From assembly GCA_013398015.1 (NCBI GenBank), contig VZRR01013401.1:337548-401547 (forward strand): a stretch of DNA of 64,000 nt, read 5' to 3'. Under the pieces are notes generated by a model. The model made no database searches. It saw nothing but the letters and a program-made list of their open reading frames with translations, and was not told where the DNA came from. The stretch's first letter is position 1. The number at the start of each line of letters is the position of its first letter. The translations under genes were made by a program, and so were the position numbers. Shown in pieces: positions 24,772 through 36,546 of the stretch. Source of the stretch: Oreocharis arfaki. Taxonomy: Eukaryota > Chordata > Aves > Passeriformes > Paramythiidae.

Positions 24772-26241
24772 ATAATGATATATTTTTGCATTCCAGAAAA
24801 AAGCTATGAAACATATACCATCCTTTAGTTTCTTGTGTAAAGGAGATCCGTGCCTAACACTGACTTTTTATAGAGCTGTCATTCTGAACTAGAACTACTC
24901 ATAAGTGCCACTGTTTCCCACATGATAGGTTTCATAATAGCAAAATCATCTTCAAGCAAGAGTAAAGCACTTACTAACCACTACAGTTAATTAGAATAAA
25001 ATGTAAGTGTATTAATGTATTTCAATTCCAGAAGTACTGTCCTTTTAGGAAAGAGCTATTTCAATTATGGAATATATAGTCACCAGGAGTCCACAATATT
25101 TTAACAACTATTTTGCCTATTTTTATTTTAATAAGCAGGTTGAGCAACTTTGATTCAAAATAGTCTAATTATTCTGAAGCGCTTCTGAAAACAGAACAAG
25201 TGTAGTTTGAGTTCTTTGCAGGTTGAACTGGCACTGCTGGAAGCTATTGTAATTAGTTAATTTGCAAAAGCATTGTTAAAGTTATTTTCGTCAGCTTCAA
25301 TATACTACAGTTTATTAGTAAGTCTATTATTTATGCACTCCCGTGGGCCATTTAACATTTGGTTTAGTTAATGAGAATCTTCATCTTAATTAACAGTACT
25401 AAAAGGCCTTTTTCCTTCCCTCCCCCACAAAACCAATAAGACTTTAGAAATACATCCTAGAATAATACAATTTTGGGGTTATTAAAAGCAAAGCCTTTTC
25501 ATTGCTCATTTTGTATTATCATCAAAGCTCCCTGAAATACACTTAGTGAAATTTTGTATATCGTGCATATCTTAATTAAAACCATGAGCTAATATTAAAA
25601 GACGCTGAATGGTTCAAAGTCCATATGAAGGTCTTGTATGAATAATAATGAATTCTTGAGATTTATAGAAATTCAGGATGTTATTGCACAATATTAAAGC
25701 CAAAGTTGCTGAAGAAACAGTTTCAGATCACCTCTGAGTTGCTATCAGGGAGTGTGCCTGTAATATGCATTATCATAACCCTTTAGCTCAGTTCAATTGA
25801 ACCATGTCCTCTGAACAAGATTCTAGTGAAGTGAAAACAAGAGTTCAGCTTGCCAGCCAGAAGCACATGGTAACCTTTTCCCCCAAATCAGATCAACCAG
25901 AAATCTATTAAATGTATAGAGCCACTTTTATTTAGAGAGAACTAAATTACTTCGGCTCTATTGTGGTACAGAAGAGACAAGTCTTACAAAATGCATCAGG
26001 TCTTCTGCTTTATCTGATGGAAAACCAAGGAAAAGCTTTTTCTGGTAAATTTTTCTAGTTTTTACCTACTGAATGAATAAGGTCAGCTTTCATCCTTCAA
26101 ATTATGAGCATGATGTTGTAAGCGCAGAGAATAAAAATGTCGAACTTGAGATGCTGATGCTTAAGTCAGAATATCAACTTTGAGTTATTTTGCAAGGTCA
26201 TGAATAAATGATGACATTTCCCTCCCTGCCCTCCTCCCTTT
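24772..26241. other. Non-coding stretch with candidate conserved regulatory patch
   Basis: AT-rich sequence without transposon signatures. From about 25170 to 25420 it is rich in homeodomain-type cores: TAATTA at 25250-25255 and TTAATTAA at 25386-25393. This resembles conserved vertebrate enhancers in style only; no comparison was possible. Confidence 0.45.
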
Positions 26242-26510
26242 ACAGAATCATAAAATCATTAAAGTTGGAAAAGGCACATATTGGATCTTTGAGTCCAGCC
26301 TTCGACCAAGCACCACCTTGCCAAATAAACCACGCACTAAGTGCTACGCCCAGTCACTTCTTGAGCGCTTCCGGGGATAGTGGCTCCACCCCTTCCCTGG
26401 CCAATCAATTCCAATGCTTAACCAACATTTCAGTGGAGAAATTCATCCCAATGTCATATCTGAACCTCCCCTGCTGCTGCTTGAGGTCATTTCCTCTTGT
26501 CCCTTGGACA
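26242..26510 (-). mobile_element. CR1 LINE 3'-end fragment, antisense
   Basis: Read on the plus strand it begins acagaatcataaaatcatta followed by agttggaaaagg, the reverse complement of the CR1 3' terminus. It continues through the familiar gtccagcctt, gtggctccacccctt and caattccaatgcttaacc blocks to 'ttcctcttgtccc'. It is a typical 5'-truncated CR1 copy of about 270 bp and moderate divergence. The 126-codon open frame across it (26208-26588) is not a gene. Confidence 0.9.
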
Positions 26511-26600
26511 ATATCCACAGTCCTTTTCTGGCTACTTTTGTTTAAAGGCTACAGTGAGAGAAAGCAAAAGGCAAGGTCTGCATACTGATTTACACTGATT

Positions 26601-26630
26601 TTTTGTTTGTTTGTTTGTTTTGTTTTGTTA
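26601..26630. repeat. (TTTG)n simple repeat
   Basis: A tetranucleotide run with a TTTTG variant at its right end, just beyond the truncated 5' end of the antisense CR1. Confidence 0.85.
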
Positions 26631-26940
26631 TGTACGCTCTAATACTGGTGTCCTTATATGGACTTCCAAATCTTTTGATCTTGAGGAAAAACAGATTTCT
26701 TACTTTTTGCACTGTTTTCAGATTAACTGCATTGGTTAGCACAATGGTGCAAGAAGAATTCAAGACTTTTATATCTGCTTGTGCTGGCACTCTGGGCTGT
26801 TTACCTGCAGAAAGGTCATGACAGCGTGCTAGTGCAGCTGAGAAATTCTGTGACCCCAAACAAGAAACTATAGTAATGCAGTCTAAAGTCATGTACTCTA
26901 TTTCTTGTACAGTGAATTTTGCCTTCTCTGCAATAATCAT

Positions 26941-27589
26941 TGTCTCAGCTTGAGACAAGTTTAGGAGGGAAACGCTCTGGAATGAACATCTCCTCTAAAG
27001 AAGACAGTTTTTGGCACTCCCTCCCCCACCGATACAAAAGGAGTTTCTTGGATGAAAGCAAAAAAACCTGTTTATTTAACAAACAGAGTGCCCACAGGGC
27101 ACGGGAAAAAATGAATTTCTGTTAAGATATCAAGCCTCCTTGCTGTGGAGAAAGCTGGTGGATTCAGAGTTCTTTCTGTCTCTGGCTCAGCTTCTCCTGA
27201 GGTCCGGGCCCAGATGCAGTGTCCCTGGAGCCCCTCCGCTGGTCCATGGCATCTGATGATCTGGTTCTCGTATCTTGGATCAGAGCTAAGATGAACAGTT
27301 CCAGAAGAAGCTACAGAAGTTACTGGAGGATTGCTATATGTATTCCTGGGAAAACTTCTTGCCTCAGCTAACAAAAAAGAAACTAGCTAAAAGCAGGAAT
27401 GTGATGAACTCTCCTGCCACAAAGCTAAGCAACACGGGGGAGTGTGTGTGCTTGAACACAAACTGTGCTGAGGAGTTCCCCCAGGTTCCTTCCCTGCTCT
27501 TGGACCCAGCTTAAAGCTGCAGGGCCCATTTCTGGGCAATAAGCAAACAATAGGGGAATTCAGCATTATCATAAAATAACCCCAAGACA
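26941..27589 (-). mobile_element. Solo ERV LTR with intact TG...CA termini
   Basis: On the minus strand the element starts TGTCTTGGGG (at 27589) and ends CTGAGACA (at 26941), giving short terminal inverted repeats TGTCT/AGACA. Near its 3' end it has an AATAAA signal, then cagg and a T-rich stretch, then 'ggtgggggagggagtgcc' and 'gagatgttcattcc'. I associate this layout with a bird ERV LTR. The flanks ATCAT (26936-26940) and ATCTT (27590-27594) match at 4 of 5 bases, consistent with a decayed 5-bp target-site duplication. At about 649 bp with no internal retroviral sequence beside it, it is a solo LTR. The 100- and 75-codon minus-strand frames inside it are not supported as genes. Confidence 0.8.
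27071..27076 (-). promoter_or_regulatory. LTR polyadenylation signal AATAAA
   Basis: TTTATT on the plus strand is AATAAA on the minus strand, in the LTR's own orientation and about 130 bp before its 3' end. That is the expected place for the R-region poly(A) signal. The signal is intact, unlike that of the LTR at 24194. Confidence 0.65.
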
Positions 27590-30500
27590 ATCTTCCAAAT
27601 CCCGAAGAAGTCATGAGTCTAAAATACTGGAAGTATGGTAGAGCTGGTGAATATTTTTATGGTGGTATGCTATTATCTTGTAAATGTTTGATATCGAGGG
27701 TCATTTTCTACCATCCAGTAGTTCTGCTTAGCATTATTTTTAATCATTTGATTGTCTGTTGTGGCTGGAGAGGACAATTTGTTTGCATGTCTCCTTGTTG
27801 TTTTTCCTTGGGAGCCAGACTGAAATAGAGTGCTAGTGTGTGGGATGGATCGCACTTTAAAGGAATAGAATGACAATGAACTTTTGAAGAGATGAAGGGG
27901 AGACACGAGTTTTCTGAAATTCCTATTACTTTTACCCGCATGTCCTGTGGCACACATTTAGTTCTGAGATGTGCTTAGGGTTACACACATGGTGAGCCTA
28001 CACACCAGGGACTGCATAACAGACTTGTCAAGAGATGAATCACAAGGAGAAAGAGGTGTAAGATAAAGGTAAGTTCAGTTTTTCCTGTTTGGTTGGGTCA
28101 GACTTAGCAGATCTGCTGTATAAATTATGTTTGAGTTGTGACCTTTTGTCCTGTAAAAAAAATCCAAATAAGTACATTTTGCATGACAGCTGTCAAATTG
28201 CAGCATTATAGGAAGAAATTTTTCTACTGCATTTGTTCAGGATTTGGTGTGGGAGTAACATTCAGTTTCTAACTTAGGGAATTACTGTATGTAGCAGAAA
28301 ACCTGCATAGCTTTATTGTATGACCTAAAAGGCAAGTAAGGATAAATGTAAGCCTTTATATGTGTTGTTCGTAAGATACATGTTTTTATAAAAAAAGTAA
28401 GACATATGCAGGAGGGGGAAACAAGAACCTGTTAAATAGCTCCTACATGTAAATTACAGCCATAAGTGCTGCTAAAATGCAAAATGAATCAAACTGTTTA
28501 ATCTAGCTGTAATTTTGAAGATTAAGGCAGCAGTGTTGTAAGAACATTAAATTATATCACAAATTTTTCTGTGTACCTTTTAATAGCACAATATTAAACT
28601 ACTCTCATCAGAGAATGATGTCAAGGGTGTTTATCTCTTGCTTCGTAGGATACTAACAAAAGTTTTTGTTGGATTTATAGGTGTGATATAATGTGGTATT
28701 ATGGAAAAAAAGGTAATGGAAAATTGAGCCTTTGTCCTGTATGACCACAAGAAAGCCACATAGAATTATAGAAATCATTGCAAATTGTTCAAGCATGAAA
28801 GCTTTTTCCCAGAATTATTTTGAGGAGATAAAATCAAGTAATTCATTGCAATGCAAACAAAAAGAGAGATATGTCATGATGTTATTAACTACAACACAAT
28901 ACGTACTGTTTTTTGATAGGACCCATCAGTATCAGGCTGCAATATTTTCTCATTTCCTTAGATTTAATTTGAGAGGAATGAAATCTTTGGTGAAAAAGTG
29001 TAAGAGATGCTGATTAATTGGTAAATCCATGAACATTTGCAGTGATAACTTTTAGAATGAAGATCTATAGAAATCTGTCTCTTTGCTTTTGCAGAAAAAT
29101 TCTTTTCAATACATTTTATCGCCTTGTTGTGGTGACTTTTAGGCAGTCTGGCAATTTCCATAGCAGACTGCTTAGACTGACTTTTCATTTTTATTTTATA
29201 ATGTCTTAACTGCATTACATTTTCTCTTCCTTGAGGCATATGTAGAAAAGCTGTAGAAAGAGAAAAAGACTTCTTCGTTATCATAGCCCTATTACTCATT
29301 CCCTGTCTTCCTAATGATGGCTGCCTGTATCAAAACATTAAGGGACATCAGTTGTAACACTGAATTTTTTAGGGAGATTTTTAGATTATTTTCTCTTTTG
29401 CTGGTGTTTTAAGGTGGTGTTGTTTCTAGGGTTTTTGCTTGTTTATTTGTTGTTAGGGATTTTTTACCTCATGATAGTGTTCACAGACAGTGCTGATTGT
29501 TCTTCTCCTTCTCCTCCAAAAAAGCTGGGCCCATACTCCAAGTTATGTGCCTGGAAGCCAGATGGTTGTGTTAGTGCTGTGTCTGGCTTCCTGAAAATTT
29601 TTGTAGCAAAATACCTCAGTAATCAATTTATACAGACCCAGGCTACCGGTGATCTTTTTTTTTTTTTTTCTTTTTTCTGACCTGTTTGGAATCTGCACAG
29701 AAGAGTTTAAATCAATCTCCACCTGCTCAGGTAAACATATGCTTAAGGAAATGAGAAGGCTGTTTGGTTAACTGCTACTTTGCCTAGACTTGTAATACGA
29801 GACCCATCGTGAAACCTAGTGCGTATTTCTAAAGTACAAAGTATGCTATTGGGCCTCAGGATTATTATCGTGGGTTTTTGTCAAAAAGCAATGAAGTAGA
29901 GGATGTCATATCTGTAATGCAATGCAGAAAAAGTGATGATGGCTGTGCATACCAAAAAAACCCTCACAGAAATACAAAAAAGAAAAATTTACAGTTCATG
30001 GTGACAACACATTTGATTTTTTTTTTAAAATCCATAATAAATATCTAGTTGTTTTTGCTTGTGTGACAAGAAATTGTCACATCAATGTATGCATTTTTAT
30101 GGTGTTGCACTTGGAGCTTGTTGGTACTTCAATACTATTGATTAATTTAAAATAATTGCATAAACACATGAATGGAAACGTTTAGAGGGCCAAAGCTTGT
30201 TTTAGGTTTTACAGTGTAACACTGTTCCATGTGGGAAAGGTATACCTCATTTTCATGATCATTTGTCTCTTAAAGACACAAGTCTGTAAGGAACAGTGCA
30301 CAAGGTAGGGAATGGAGGAATTCAGAGTGCTAACTCATGAACAAGGTAAAACTCATTTACCGGCTGGCCCCAGGACAAAGAGAGGATGTTGTGGAGCACA
30401 GTTGAAGCAGTACAGGTATGCTGGACAAGCTGAACAAAAACACCCCAAAATCAAAAAAACAATGACAACAACATAAACAAAAAAGTGAGTATATACAGAT

Positions 30501-32820
30501 TGAAAGGCTAGGAGTATGCAAGTCATGAACACAAATTCTCTTCACATCTCAGCAAGAACTCTTTACAAGGTTAAACCCATATGCCTAACCTTTGCGGGTC
30601 AGGAAATGACCCATTCTTTTTAAAAAGTTGCTCATTCAAAAGGAAAAGAAAGATGCTCTTTGCATTTGAGATCACTTGATTTCAACTTCTAGAATTTATT
30701 TATTTTCCCTATTTTCTCTGATAATAGTAGAACTACATAGCACTCTGTAGGTTTGTTCTTGTAAAAAATACTCATGTACAGACTTCAAACTGAATCTTCT
30801 CTTTAATAAAATAAACACATCAAGATCTCAGAGTACTGCTTACCAGGGATCTTATTCTCCATTGATTAGTTAAAATACTTAGCTCTTCTTCTCTTTTTGT
30901 TTTCTGCAAGCTCTCTTTATTTCCTTTTTTACCCAATTATATTTTCAAAAACTAAAAATGATTAAACTCTTCAGACTGTCTAAATGTTATTGCACCAGTG
31001 AGATTAGAAACTATAAAATTCAACCTCTTTGCACTCTACTACTACTCCTTGCTATTTTTTACATATATAAACATTTATTTTTTGCCTTTTCTGTTACTGA
31101 GGCCTTGTGTAGAGCTCTTCAATCATTCAGACCTCATATACTTCAAGGGGCAATTGCTTTGTCTTTTGGGACAGTTGCCTTGGCTTTTCTCCCCATAAGT
31201 AAGCCAGACTTTGCTAAGTGAATCTTACAAGTCTTGCTCAAGGCGGAGCTCTTTGGCATTTAGCTGTGCTGAAAAGAAACACCAAACAAGCATGTAGGCG
31301 AAAAAAGTAGCCTTAAATACCTTAGTAATTATACAATATTTCTGCCTTGCATAACTTTGAAAGTTTATTCAAACTAAATAACATTCCAAAAAAGTTGTGA
31401 TTAATCAATCAGTTTATTTACCAGTAATCTCATTTTCAGATTCTTATTTTTTAAAATACCAATACTAATAAAAAGAATAGTTTTCCATATTTTCAGAAGC
31501 AGTAAGAGTCTCATTTCTCTTTCACTGAACTACTTGGATTGTACCACTAAATTTCAAGTTTTTGTACATATAAAACAGTGTTGATACACACATGCAGACT
31601 GCTATGTATTTTTGCATTCTCTATACAATTTCTAAAACTGTATATGGGATGCTTTCTATTATAAAAAATTCACTGTTCTCTAAACCTAAAGATTTCTGTC
31701 CTAATTTATGCACCGCAAAAAATTTTGTGATCTACTTTCCGCTATAAGATCCTAATACATTGTCTCTATTTATATTAATCAGCACCCTGGAAAAGTGGTT
31801 TGGGTGGCTTTGTTCTCCAGAAGGGAAATCTCCAGATCAATGACAATTTCACCGGCATCTTACCAGTACCCAGCTGTTACCCTTTAATCATACCCTTGCA
31901 GTTATCGACGTGATAAAGTATAGGCACCTAATCTTTTCCTCAAGTGACAGGGCAAAGATGAAACTGCCTCACACTCTGAGTTACTAGTTGAACCCCCTGT
32001 GTATATTCCAATCTATGGCCCTCAAACTGACTCTTAACATTACTTATAATTCTCTATTCTTCGCTAACTACAAATCTATTTCTTTTTCTGGTGTTTTATG
32101 TAATTTTGATCTGTATTTTAATCTTCCACAATTATAGCACCGTTTTTGTTTTTTTTTTTTTTTAATGAGATCTATATTATTGTGTAATATTTAACAGAAA
32201 TATTTATTTATTTACACATTATGTATAATTATTCTAGTTAATGTTATTTCCCATAGTGAATATTTTTAAAAATCACCTGCTTCAAATTAGGATGTAACAA
32301 TGCTTTATTTATACTGTATGTGATTAAAGTCATTTGGAATTAGGAACTTCTACTCACACAGTTTCTAAAGAAAGGACATATAAACACTCAGAAGGCAAAT
32401 GATGGGCATTTACACCCATTAAAATAAAAGCAGAGTTCTCACAGGTAGAAGAGAGATTTAAAAGGATGAGACAATTGCCAGTCATTAAAACTTAAATAAA
32501 ACCCATCTACTGCCTTCACAAGTAAACACTGCTTCAATTTATCTCCAGTTGTTTTACTGTTATCTATCTGTGGAAGAAGTAATATTAAAGATAAATAATT
32601 CTAGAATGTAACGGGCAGGCTAGTCTCTCTATTTTAGTATTATTTATGAAAATGTGTCAACATTTTTCTAAGTTTAGTTAATCAAGCTTCCTTAAAATTA
32701 CATTAGGCAGAAAATATTTTGACATTGAAAACCCTTCTTAGACATAGAATAAATCGGCTTTTCTGTGTTATAGTTCTAAAATATGGCTTGATAATGATTA
32801 TGCTTTTTTTTTTTCTACAG

Positions 32821-32944
32821 CAGCATCGATTTGTGTTTACAGACTGCACACATATAGTGACGAATGAGTACATCCCAAGATGGAATAATTTTAAAAGTTT
32901 TCTTCATGTATTGTATAAAACTTCTTTGAAACTGACTGGGAAAG
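32821..32944 (+). other. Exon-like segment, unconfirmed
   Basis: A poly-T tract followed by ctacag ends at 32820. The next 124 bases are open in one frame (QHRFVFTDCTHIVTNEYIPR and onward) up to AAAG|GTATGG at 32944/32945, a fair donor site. The frame stays open beyond the donor to 33012. I do not recognise the peptide. AG preceded by pyrimidines is common in DNA this T-rich, so chance remains the default explanation. Confidence 0.2.
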
Positions 32945-35367
32945 GTATGGTGGGAATTCTGAAAAGGGTTTGGAAGAAATCCCTTCGACTGTATCCAGCC
33001 TTCATATCTTTTTAAAATGATTATAATCTAAAATGGAGAAGTAAATTTTTCAAGACTTAGATCATGAAAAAAAAATATATATTGGGGTTTCTTTGGTGTG
33101 GGGGTTTGGTTGGTTGGTTGGTTTGATTTGGCTTGATGTTTTGTTTTTTCTCTTCGGCCTAAACTCCAGATGAATTGAGGTTTATGAGAGAAGTCACTGG
33201 AAAATATAGGGGATATATAAATAACATTAATAATAATATAAATACTCATATTTAATTTAACAATTTTGCAAATAAAAATTAACTGCTCGGGCAATCCTAA
33301 TTCAAATGAAAACCTATTTCTTTAAATGTATATTTCAACTAAATTTTAATACAAAATCTTTGATGGACTAATGTGAGGAATAAACTTCTAACATTATGGG
33401 TCTGGCCCTGAAATTGCTGAGAAAAGGGCACAAATTTCATTAACTTCTAATGAGAGTACCATTTGTTCAATATTCTTGTAGACATTCATTATCTTGCAAG
33501 ATCAACAATATATAAATATAACATAATTAAACCCTTGTATTGACACTAGATATCCAGATCCAAATCTTATAAAATTTGAAATGTGATGAAAACTTTTGGT
33601 GCTTTAATACAAAGTAAAAGATAAGATTTAAGATCTGAGCTCATTTTAAAAGAGCAGATTAATTGTCCTTATTCATGGCAAGCTTTAAGAAGCATTTCTC
33701 AAAGGAGGTGTCACTTTCCTTGGAGAGTTTTAACATTTGATCTCAGTTCTGCTAAAAAGATTCTAAATTTAATAATAATGTTAAACTAAATGAAATATGG
33801 ACTCTCTTAAATAATTTAAGCTTGCTGCAATTATACAAATTTAATAAGTTTAGTCTATAATACCACTGGATAACATAAGAGAATATAATTACAGATTAAA
33901 CGTCTTTTTAGTTAAGAAAATTGGCAGGGTCTGTTTTCTACTCATACGGTGTAACTTTTCACTTAGGCTCTACTAAAATTCTATTCTTCTATGAGACTAT
34001 GCCTTAATAAAGATATATTTTATCTCTTACATTAATTAATACTTTTGTTTCTATATGCATAATCTGAAACATGGGCTTATTTTTTAAATATGTTGCTACA
34101 TTAGCTAGCCTACTGAACTTTGAAAACTACAGTTTTCTCATTTCCATTTTACTCATTCCTTTATTTCCAGTATAATTTAATGAACAAAATGCTTTATATA
34201 ACACAATTCCCTTTGATTTTCAATGTGGAAACACAAAGCAGACCAAAATAATTAGGATTCATTCCTGTACATAAGAATATAAAGAGTGAGTACCCTGACA
34301 TTCGCATGGACACAAAGCATTGGATGGACACAAAGAACGTAATAAACAACTACAGTTTTCTACAGCCATTACTATTTTCTTTCTCAGATATATTATAATC
34401 ACATTTTCTTCATATATATTGAATCTTATATGTCTACCTCATATTGATAACAACCACAACAACAGCGTTTCTGAAACATTTAGAAGAAATTATCATAGTG
34501 AGGAGAAAATTTTGTTGTTAAGATAGGGAATGCAAGTAATCTAGGTATTCCTGTGTGTTCTCTCCTGGCTTCTGCCTCCTACTTGACTACAGAGTCTCCT
34601 AGCTTTATGGCTCTTGGTCCCATATTAGCTAGATTCTCAAAGGAGTTACTTCGATATCCTGGTTATCTAATTTCTTTTTTTTGTATCATGGCCATAACTG
34701 CTCTGAGGCCCTTATTAAAAAGGTTTTTAAGTAAGATTACAAAGGAAGCAATATATAGCAGAATTAGGAACTGGAACCAAATGGACTAAAGACTCACCGA
34801 GGACTATAACCAGTTGCAAATTAATCTTTCCTTCAAAATATTTGTTTATATAATATTTTTAATGTCTGATACAACTAATTTACACTGTTTTTCTCACTGA
34901 TGTTGCTAGACCAACAAGAGGGGAAAGTTTGGGCCCTTTAGAAGTGTTTCCTTTATTAATATTACAGCCTCCGGCAAACCCAAGGTTACTGAAGTTTATT
35001 TGTCATCATTTTTTTACCAGAAGTAAGGTTTACTCTTACTGTGTTGCTGGCTTAAAATCTAATGACAGCATGTTTTCTGATGTAATTGTATAACCTCATT
35101 TTGTACAGATTCCTAATTCTGTACCAAAGTTAAAAAAGAGCAAAGATGTATCTTTCAGCAGACATGAAGTTATGGTAGTCTAGAAATTAAATGTACAGGA
35201 ATTACATTTGAAAAATACAGATTGCCTCAGTTAAATCATATCTCTTGCAATGATATTAGACAGAAGAGACAAGCCAAAGGTAAAATTACTACGTCTATTT
35301 TCTTATATGAAAATGCCATTTCAATTCTATTTATCATAAAGAAGAGAAAAACTGAGCTGAGGAGGAC

Positions 35368-35393
35368 GAAGAAGAAGAAGAAGAAGAAGAAGA
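35368..35393. repeat. (GAA)n microsatellite
   Basis: About eight GAA/AAG units, nearly perfect, preceded by a GAGGA-rich segment. Confidence 0.9.
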
Positions 35394-36338
35394 GAAATAG
35401 CAGTTACAGACTGTCTACACAGTGAGTTCTTTTTCTAATCTAGTAATGAGCTTCTGTATGGCGACATTTATTACCTTATGCAACACCATATGTTGCATGT
35501 AAAGGAAGCTACTTTCTATCATCTCTCACACTGAAAGTGAAGAAAAGTTCTGTCGAATCAACAGATCTCAGAGCTGTGACAAACCTCCCAGTCTATGTGG
35601 GAATGTGTTGGCTGCCCAAATGAATAATTTGAGTAGAATTTAAAGAGCATTTTATAAAGTTTTAAGACAATAAAGTTAGAATAACACACAGGGAAGGGAG
35701 TTGTTCCTTTTCCAAACAGATCTGTACTTGATGTCTTTGTCTGGAAGATGTATTACTCATCCATCATAGAGTATTGTCACACTGATGATATATTAATGTA
35801 ATATATTACCAGAACATCATCATCCCTGTGATGTATTGCTACCTAGCACAGAACTAGATGGTGAAGACTTAGCACCATTTATGGTATTAAAAAGAAAATT
35901 AAACACTTTATTTTAAGACTTGCACACTAAAGGGAATCTGTGAAAAGGTGATGGTTATTTTAAAATTTGATTTGTGGTAATGCACATCCTGAATTTTGAG
36001 GGTATAAAGCCTAGAAGTAAAATCAAGCAAGTATTTGTGGTCAGGCAGAAGAGTTACTTTCCTGAAGATATTGCTGTGTTGGTTGTCAGTGGTAGTGCTC
36101 ATAAATCGTATCATTAAAACTTAATATTTTATGAACTTGCAGAATATAGCATAGAAGTAACTATTTGCCATTCATTAGAGAGTCGTCTTCTAGTATGGCA
36201 ACAACAGGAAAGCTTACTTTGGCGTACAAAAACCAAGAACAAATTTGTGGTAATTTTTTTAGCAGATGTGATTTTTCACAATCTAGATGTAAATAAAGTT
36301 TTGTCCTTGCACAAGCTATTGGTCAGGTCTTTCAAAAT

Positions 36339-36468
36339 NNNNNNNNNNNNNNNNNNNNNNNNNNNNNNNNNNNNNNNNNNNNNNNNNNNNNNNNNNNNNN
36401 NNNNNNNNNNNNNNNNNNNNNNNNNNNNNNNNNNNNNNNNNNNNNNNNNNNNNNNNNNNNNNNNNNNN
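36339..36468. other. Assembly gap (130 N)
   Basis: A run of unknown bases directly abutting a long poly-T tract on its right, which probably caused the assembly break. Confidence 0.95.
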
Positions 36469-36469
36469 G

Positions 36470-36492
36470 TTTTTTTTTTTTTTTTTTTGTTT

Positions 36493-36544
<52 letters not shown>
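36470..36544. repeat. Poly-T followed by poly-A tract
   Basis: T tract 36470-36499 with one G at 36489, followed immediately by 45 A (36500-36544). The two form a near-perfect inverted repeat beside the gap. This may be a real homopolymer pair or a local misassembly. Confidence 0.9.

Positions 36545-36546
<2 letters not shown>

Larger units (their letters stand above)
27590..36338. other. Long AT-rich non-coding stretch
   Basis: No transposon or gene is recognised. It contains an exon-like open segment at 32821, a GGTT-type run at about 33105-33125, a GAA repeat at 35368 and several poly-T runs (29653 and 32146). It is likely intergenic or intronic. Confidence 0.6.

Noticed and set aside
28757..28780. 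cacatagaattatagaaatc resembles an antisense CR1 start
   Set aside because: The following sequence does not match CR1 blocks; AT-rich coincidence is likely.
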